Source: Muribaculaceae bacterium (GTDB lineage Bacteria > Bacteroidota > Bacteroidia > Bacteroidales > Muribaculaceae). Taken from it: a stretch of DNA of 64,000 bases. The stretch covers positions 186,001 through 250,000 of the forward strand of contig JAFRRT010000012.1 of NCBI GenBank assembly GCA_017427945.1. The letters are read 5' to 3'. This document shows positions 61,598 through 64,000 of this stretch, piece after piece; within the stretch, counting starts at the first letter, position 1; each line of letters starts with the position of its first letter. The position numbers and the translations under genes were made by a program. The notes beneath the pieces are model-generated. The model saw only the letters and a program-made list of their open reading frames with translations, was not told where the DNA came from and did no database searches.

Positions 61598-63463
61598 ATG
61601 GTGAGTTATTTGCAGGTGGAAGGCCTGAGCAAGGCGTTCGGGGTAGATGTGCTCTTTGAGGACATCACCTTTGGCATAGCCGAGGGCGAGAAAATCGGCC
61701 TTATCGCCAAGAATGGCACCGGCAAATCCACGCTGCTCGACATACTCGCCGGCATCGCTTCGCCCGACAGCGGCACGGTCATCTACCGCAACAACCTGCG
61801 CGTGGGCTATCTGCCCCAGTTGCCCGACTTGGGCGACGCGCGTACCGTGCTTGACGCCTGCCTGCACGGCGATGATCCTCGCTCTGCAGCAATTAAAGCC
61901 TATGAGGACGCTTTACTCAGCGGTGACAGCGAGGGCATGACAGCCGCCATTCAGGCAATGGACGCGACAAGGGCATGGGACTATGAGAACCACTTCAAGC
62001 AAATCCTCACCCAGCTCAAAATCACCGATTACAACCAGCCGGTGAAAGAATTGAGCGGCGGACAAGTCAAGCGTGTGGCTTTGGCAAGACTGCTCATCGA
62101 CGAGCCGCAGATGCTCATCCTTGACGAGCCCACCAACCACCTCGACATCGACATGATTGAGTGGCTGGAGAATTATCTGCAACGTAGCCGCGTGACCTTG
62201 CTTATGGTGACCCATGACCGCTACTTCCTGGACAACATCTGCAACCGCATCATGGAGATGGACCAGCAGAGCATCTTCACCTATGATGGTAACTACAACT
62301 ACTATCTGGAAAAACGCGCCGAGCGCATTGAGGCACAGAACGCCCAGGTAGAGCGTGCCCGCAACCTGCTCCGCACCGAGCTGGACTGGATGCGCCGCCA
62401 ACCACAGGCCCGCGCCCACAAGGCCCAGTACCGCATCGACGCTTTCTATGACCTGCAGGAGCGCGCCCAACAGCGGCACGATGACAGCGAAGTGGAACTG
62501 AACGTCAAAAGTGCTTACATAGGTAAGAAGATTTTCACCGCCCACCACGTGAGCAAGCGATACGGCGACAAGGTTATCCTTGATGACTTCAACTACACGT
62601 TTGCCCGTTACGAGAAATTGGGTATCGTGGGTGACAACGGCATCGGCAAGACCACGTTCATCAAGCTGCTGCTCGATGTCGTGAAACCCGACAGCGGTTA
62701 CTTCGAGATTGGAGAAACGGTCAAGTTTGCACATTACAGCCAGGAAGGCATCCAGTTTGATGAGGGTAAGCGTGTAATCGATGCCATCAGAGACATCGCC
62801 GAGTATATCTACTTTGACGAAAAGCACCACTACACCGCCATGGCATGGCTGAACCATTTCCTGTTCGCGCCACAGGATCAGCTGAAGCCCATCTCGAAGC
62901 TGAGCGGCGGAGAACGGCGCAGGCTCTACCTGGCCATGGTGCTGATGACCAAGCCCAACTTCCTCATCCTCGATGAGCCGACCAACGACTTAGACATCTC
63001 CACCCTTGAGATTCTTGAGGAATACCTGTCTCAGTTCAACGGCTGCGTCATCATCGTGAGCCATGACCGCTTTTTCATGGACCGCACGGTGGACCACACC
63101 TTTGTGTTCACGGGCAACGGTCACGTTAAGGATTTCCCCGGCAACTACAGCGAATACCGTGCCTGGAAACAACGCCACGAACAAGAGGCGGCACAACTCG
63201 CCAAAGAGCAAGAGGCAGCAAAGCCCAAAGAGAACACATGGGCTAACCGCAACAACACGAAACGCCTCAGCTATAAGGAGCAGCGCGAACTGGAACAACT
63301 CAATGCCGACATCGAAGCCCTCAATAAGGAGAAAGCCGAACTTGACGTCCTTTTCGCCAGCGGCGAGACGCTCAACGACGTCGCTGCCAAGGCTGCCCGC
63401 TACCAAGAGGTCAAGGACTTGCTCGACGAGAAAGAGCTGCGCTGGCTGGAGTTGTCGGAGTGA
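61598..63463 (+). CDS. ABC-F family ATPase (Uup-like), second paralogue
   Basis: 621 residues from the ATG at 61598 (MVSYLQVEGLSKAFGVDVLF); an ATG at 61562 would add 12 residues across the palindrome. Two ABC domains: Walker A AKNGTGKST and GDNGIGKTT; signatures LSGGQVKRVALARLLIDEP and LSGGERRRLYLAMVLMTKP; LILDEPTNHLD and LILDEPTNDLD. The second Walker A has Asp and Ile where GxNGAGKST is usual. C-terminal coiled coil (ELEQLNADIEALNKEKAELD). Translation-associated ATPase, distinct from the one at 17886-19826. Confidence 0.9.
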   Translation: MVSYLQVEGLSKAFGVDVLFEDITFGIAEGEKIGLIAKNGTGKSTLLDILAGIASPDSGTVIYRNNLRVGYLPQLPDLGDARTVLDACLHGDDPRSAAIKAYEDALLSGDSEGMTAAIQAMDATRAWDYENHFKQILTQLKITDYNQPVKELSGGQVKRVALARLLIDEPQMLILDEPTNHLDIDMIEWLENYLQRSRVTLLMVTHDRYFLDNICNRIMEMDQQSIFTYDGNYNYYLEKRAERIEAQNAQVERARNLLRTELDWMRRQPQARAHKAQYRIDAFYDLQERAQQRHDDSEVELNVKSAYIGKKIFTAHHVSKRYGDKVILDDFNYTFARYEKLGIVGDNGIGKTTFIKLLLDVVKPDSGYFEIGETVKFAHYSQEGIQFDEGKRVIDAIRDIAEYIYFDEKHHYTAMAWLNHFLFAPQDQLKPISKLSGGERRRLYLAMVLMTKPNFLILDEPTNDLDISTLEILEEYLSQFNGCVIIVSHDRFFMDRTVDHTFVFTGNGHVKDFPGNYSEYRAWKQRHEQEAAQLAKEQEAAKPKENTWANRNNTKRLSYKEQRELEQLNADIEALNKEKAELDVLFASGETLNDVAAKAARYQEVKDLLDEKELRWLELSE

Positions 63464-63496
63464 AGCTAATGCTGTGTTGTGTTGGTTGCGAATGAA

Positions 63497-63530
63497 CTTT
63501 TAACTATTCTCTTTTAACTATTAACTATAC
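63497..63530. repeat. Short tandem AT-rich repeat upstream of umuC
   Basis: CTTTTAACTATT occurs at 63497-63508 and 63511-63522 (period 14), followed by a third partial TTAACTAT. It ends 3 nt before the umuC-like ATG at 63533. Confidence 0.6.
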
Positions 63531-63532
63531 AA

Positions 63533-64000
63533 ATGTACGGCCTGGTTGACTGCAATAACTTCTTTGTGTCGTGTGAGCGGGTGTTTGACCCTCGGCTCAA
63601 CGGCAAGAAGGTTGTTGTCCTATCGAACAACGACGGTTGCGTCATCGCCCGCAGCAACGAGGCCAAAGCAGCCGGCATCCCCATGGGATGTCCTGCATTC
63701 AAAATCAAGGACCATACCGACCCGCGCGAGATTGTCCAGCTGTCGGCGCGCCACATCCTTTACCGCGACTTGTCGGACCGCGTGATGAGCATTTTGGGCA
63801 AGGAAGTTGAAAATCTTCAACAGTATTCGGTTGACGAGGCTTTCTTCGTCCTGCCTCACGAGGATGTGGAAACAAGCCATCGCATCATGGCCGGATTGGT
63901 CAAAAAGGTACGGCAATATGTGGGAATCCCGGTCAGCATAGGCTTTGCACCATCAAAAACGCTTGCCAAAGTGGCCAATCACATTGCCAAGCGCGACCGC
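63533..64000 (+). CDS. umuC: Y-family DNA polymerase, UmuC type (5' part)
   Basis: 156 codons; the gene runs off the right edge. MYGLVDCNNFFVSCERVFDP carries the metal-binding Asp and the steric-gate aromatic pair. VVLSNNDGCVIARSNEAKAA and the catalytic QYSVDEAFF (S-V-D-E) follow, then GFAPSKTLAKVAN. Translesion synthesis under SOS conditions is the usual role. A umuD-type protease gene usually lies directly upstream, but here the ABC-F gene does; umuD may be elsewhere. Confidence 0.93.
   Translation, partial: MYGLVDCNNFFVSCERVFDPRLNGKKVVVLSNNDGCVIARSNEAKAAGIPMGCPAFKIKDHTDPREIVQLSARHILYRDLSDRVMSILGKEVENLQQYSVDEAFFVLPHEDVETSHRIMAGLVKKVRQYVGIPVSIGFAPSKTLAKVANHIAKRDR

Overview
The window is ordinary chromosomal DNA of a Bacteroidales bacterium. 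It carries about 52 protein genes, one tRNA, and no phage, insertion sequence or CRISPR array. Three things point to Bacteroidota: (i) most transcription units are preceded by the phylum-specific promoter pair TTTG / TAnnTTTG; (ii) families almost confined to the phylum are present (DUF4924, DUF6029, DUF5063, Omp28-related proteins, a long Ala/Glu-rich S16, DUF349 repeats); (iii) several secreted proteins end in a short domain of the GVNIVR...KVLVK type, which resembles type IX secretion sorting signals. Moderate-high GC and these tails suggest Muribaculaceae or Prevotellaceae; that family-level guess is inference.

Layout. 0-12.6 kb: start of a dockerin-like secreted protein, prs, a beta-propeller protein translationally coupled to a 1240-aa amidase/propeller protein, lon, a small hypothetical, a cyclophilin lipoprotein and a DUF349 protein. 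12.7-23.7 kb: WcaJ-type sugar transferase, Na+-dependent transporter, VanZ-like protein, an orphan HTH/DNA-methyltransferase fusion, ABC-F ATPase, acetyltransferase, a Crp/Fnr regulator, DUF4924 and rfbD. 23.7-34.4 kb: prfC, an AmgK-like kinase fused to a RapZ C-terminal domain and overlapping a MurU-like nucleotidyltransferase, a covalent-FMN protein, a sialidase-like protein, a 2H phosphoesterase, then uvrB-ygiQ-PAP2.

34.4-41.9 kb (minus strand) is an envelope/secretion block: TlpA thioredoxin, DUF6029 barrel, Omp28-type lipoprotein, dockerin protein and Omp28-type sorted protein in one operon, plus a separate sorted protein. 41.9-45.7 kb: tgt-lptG diverging from a LolC/E-like permease across a promoter region with a 27-bp direct repeat. 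45.8-49.7 kb: preA, an alpha/beta hydrolase followed by a second, diverged copy of the preA 3' end, tRNA-Gln, and rpsP behind a structured leader. 49.7-57.4 kb: a surface-glycan operon (GT2, KdsC-like HAD, flippase, galE, LicD, and a nucleotidyltransferase/PLP-enzyme fusion) converging on an ornithine-cyclodeaminase-like gene. 57.6-64 kb: yicC-gmk-nadD-DUF5063-M18 aminopeptidase-ABC-F, ending inside a umuC-like gene.

The strongest candidates for under-described biology are the LicD plus nucleotidyltransferase/HisC-like fusion (a proposed self-contained route to a phospho-aminoalcohol decoration), the AmgK::RapZ-C fusion coupled to MurU (cell-wall sugar salvage with a built-in amino-sugar sensor), and the preA-tail duplication that brackets the hydrolase gene. 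All functions come from reading motifs by eye; no database search was run.
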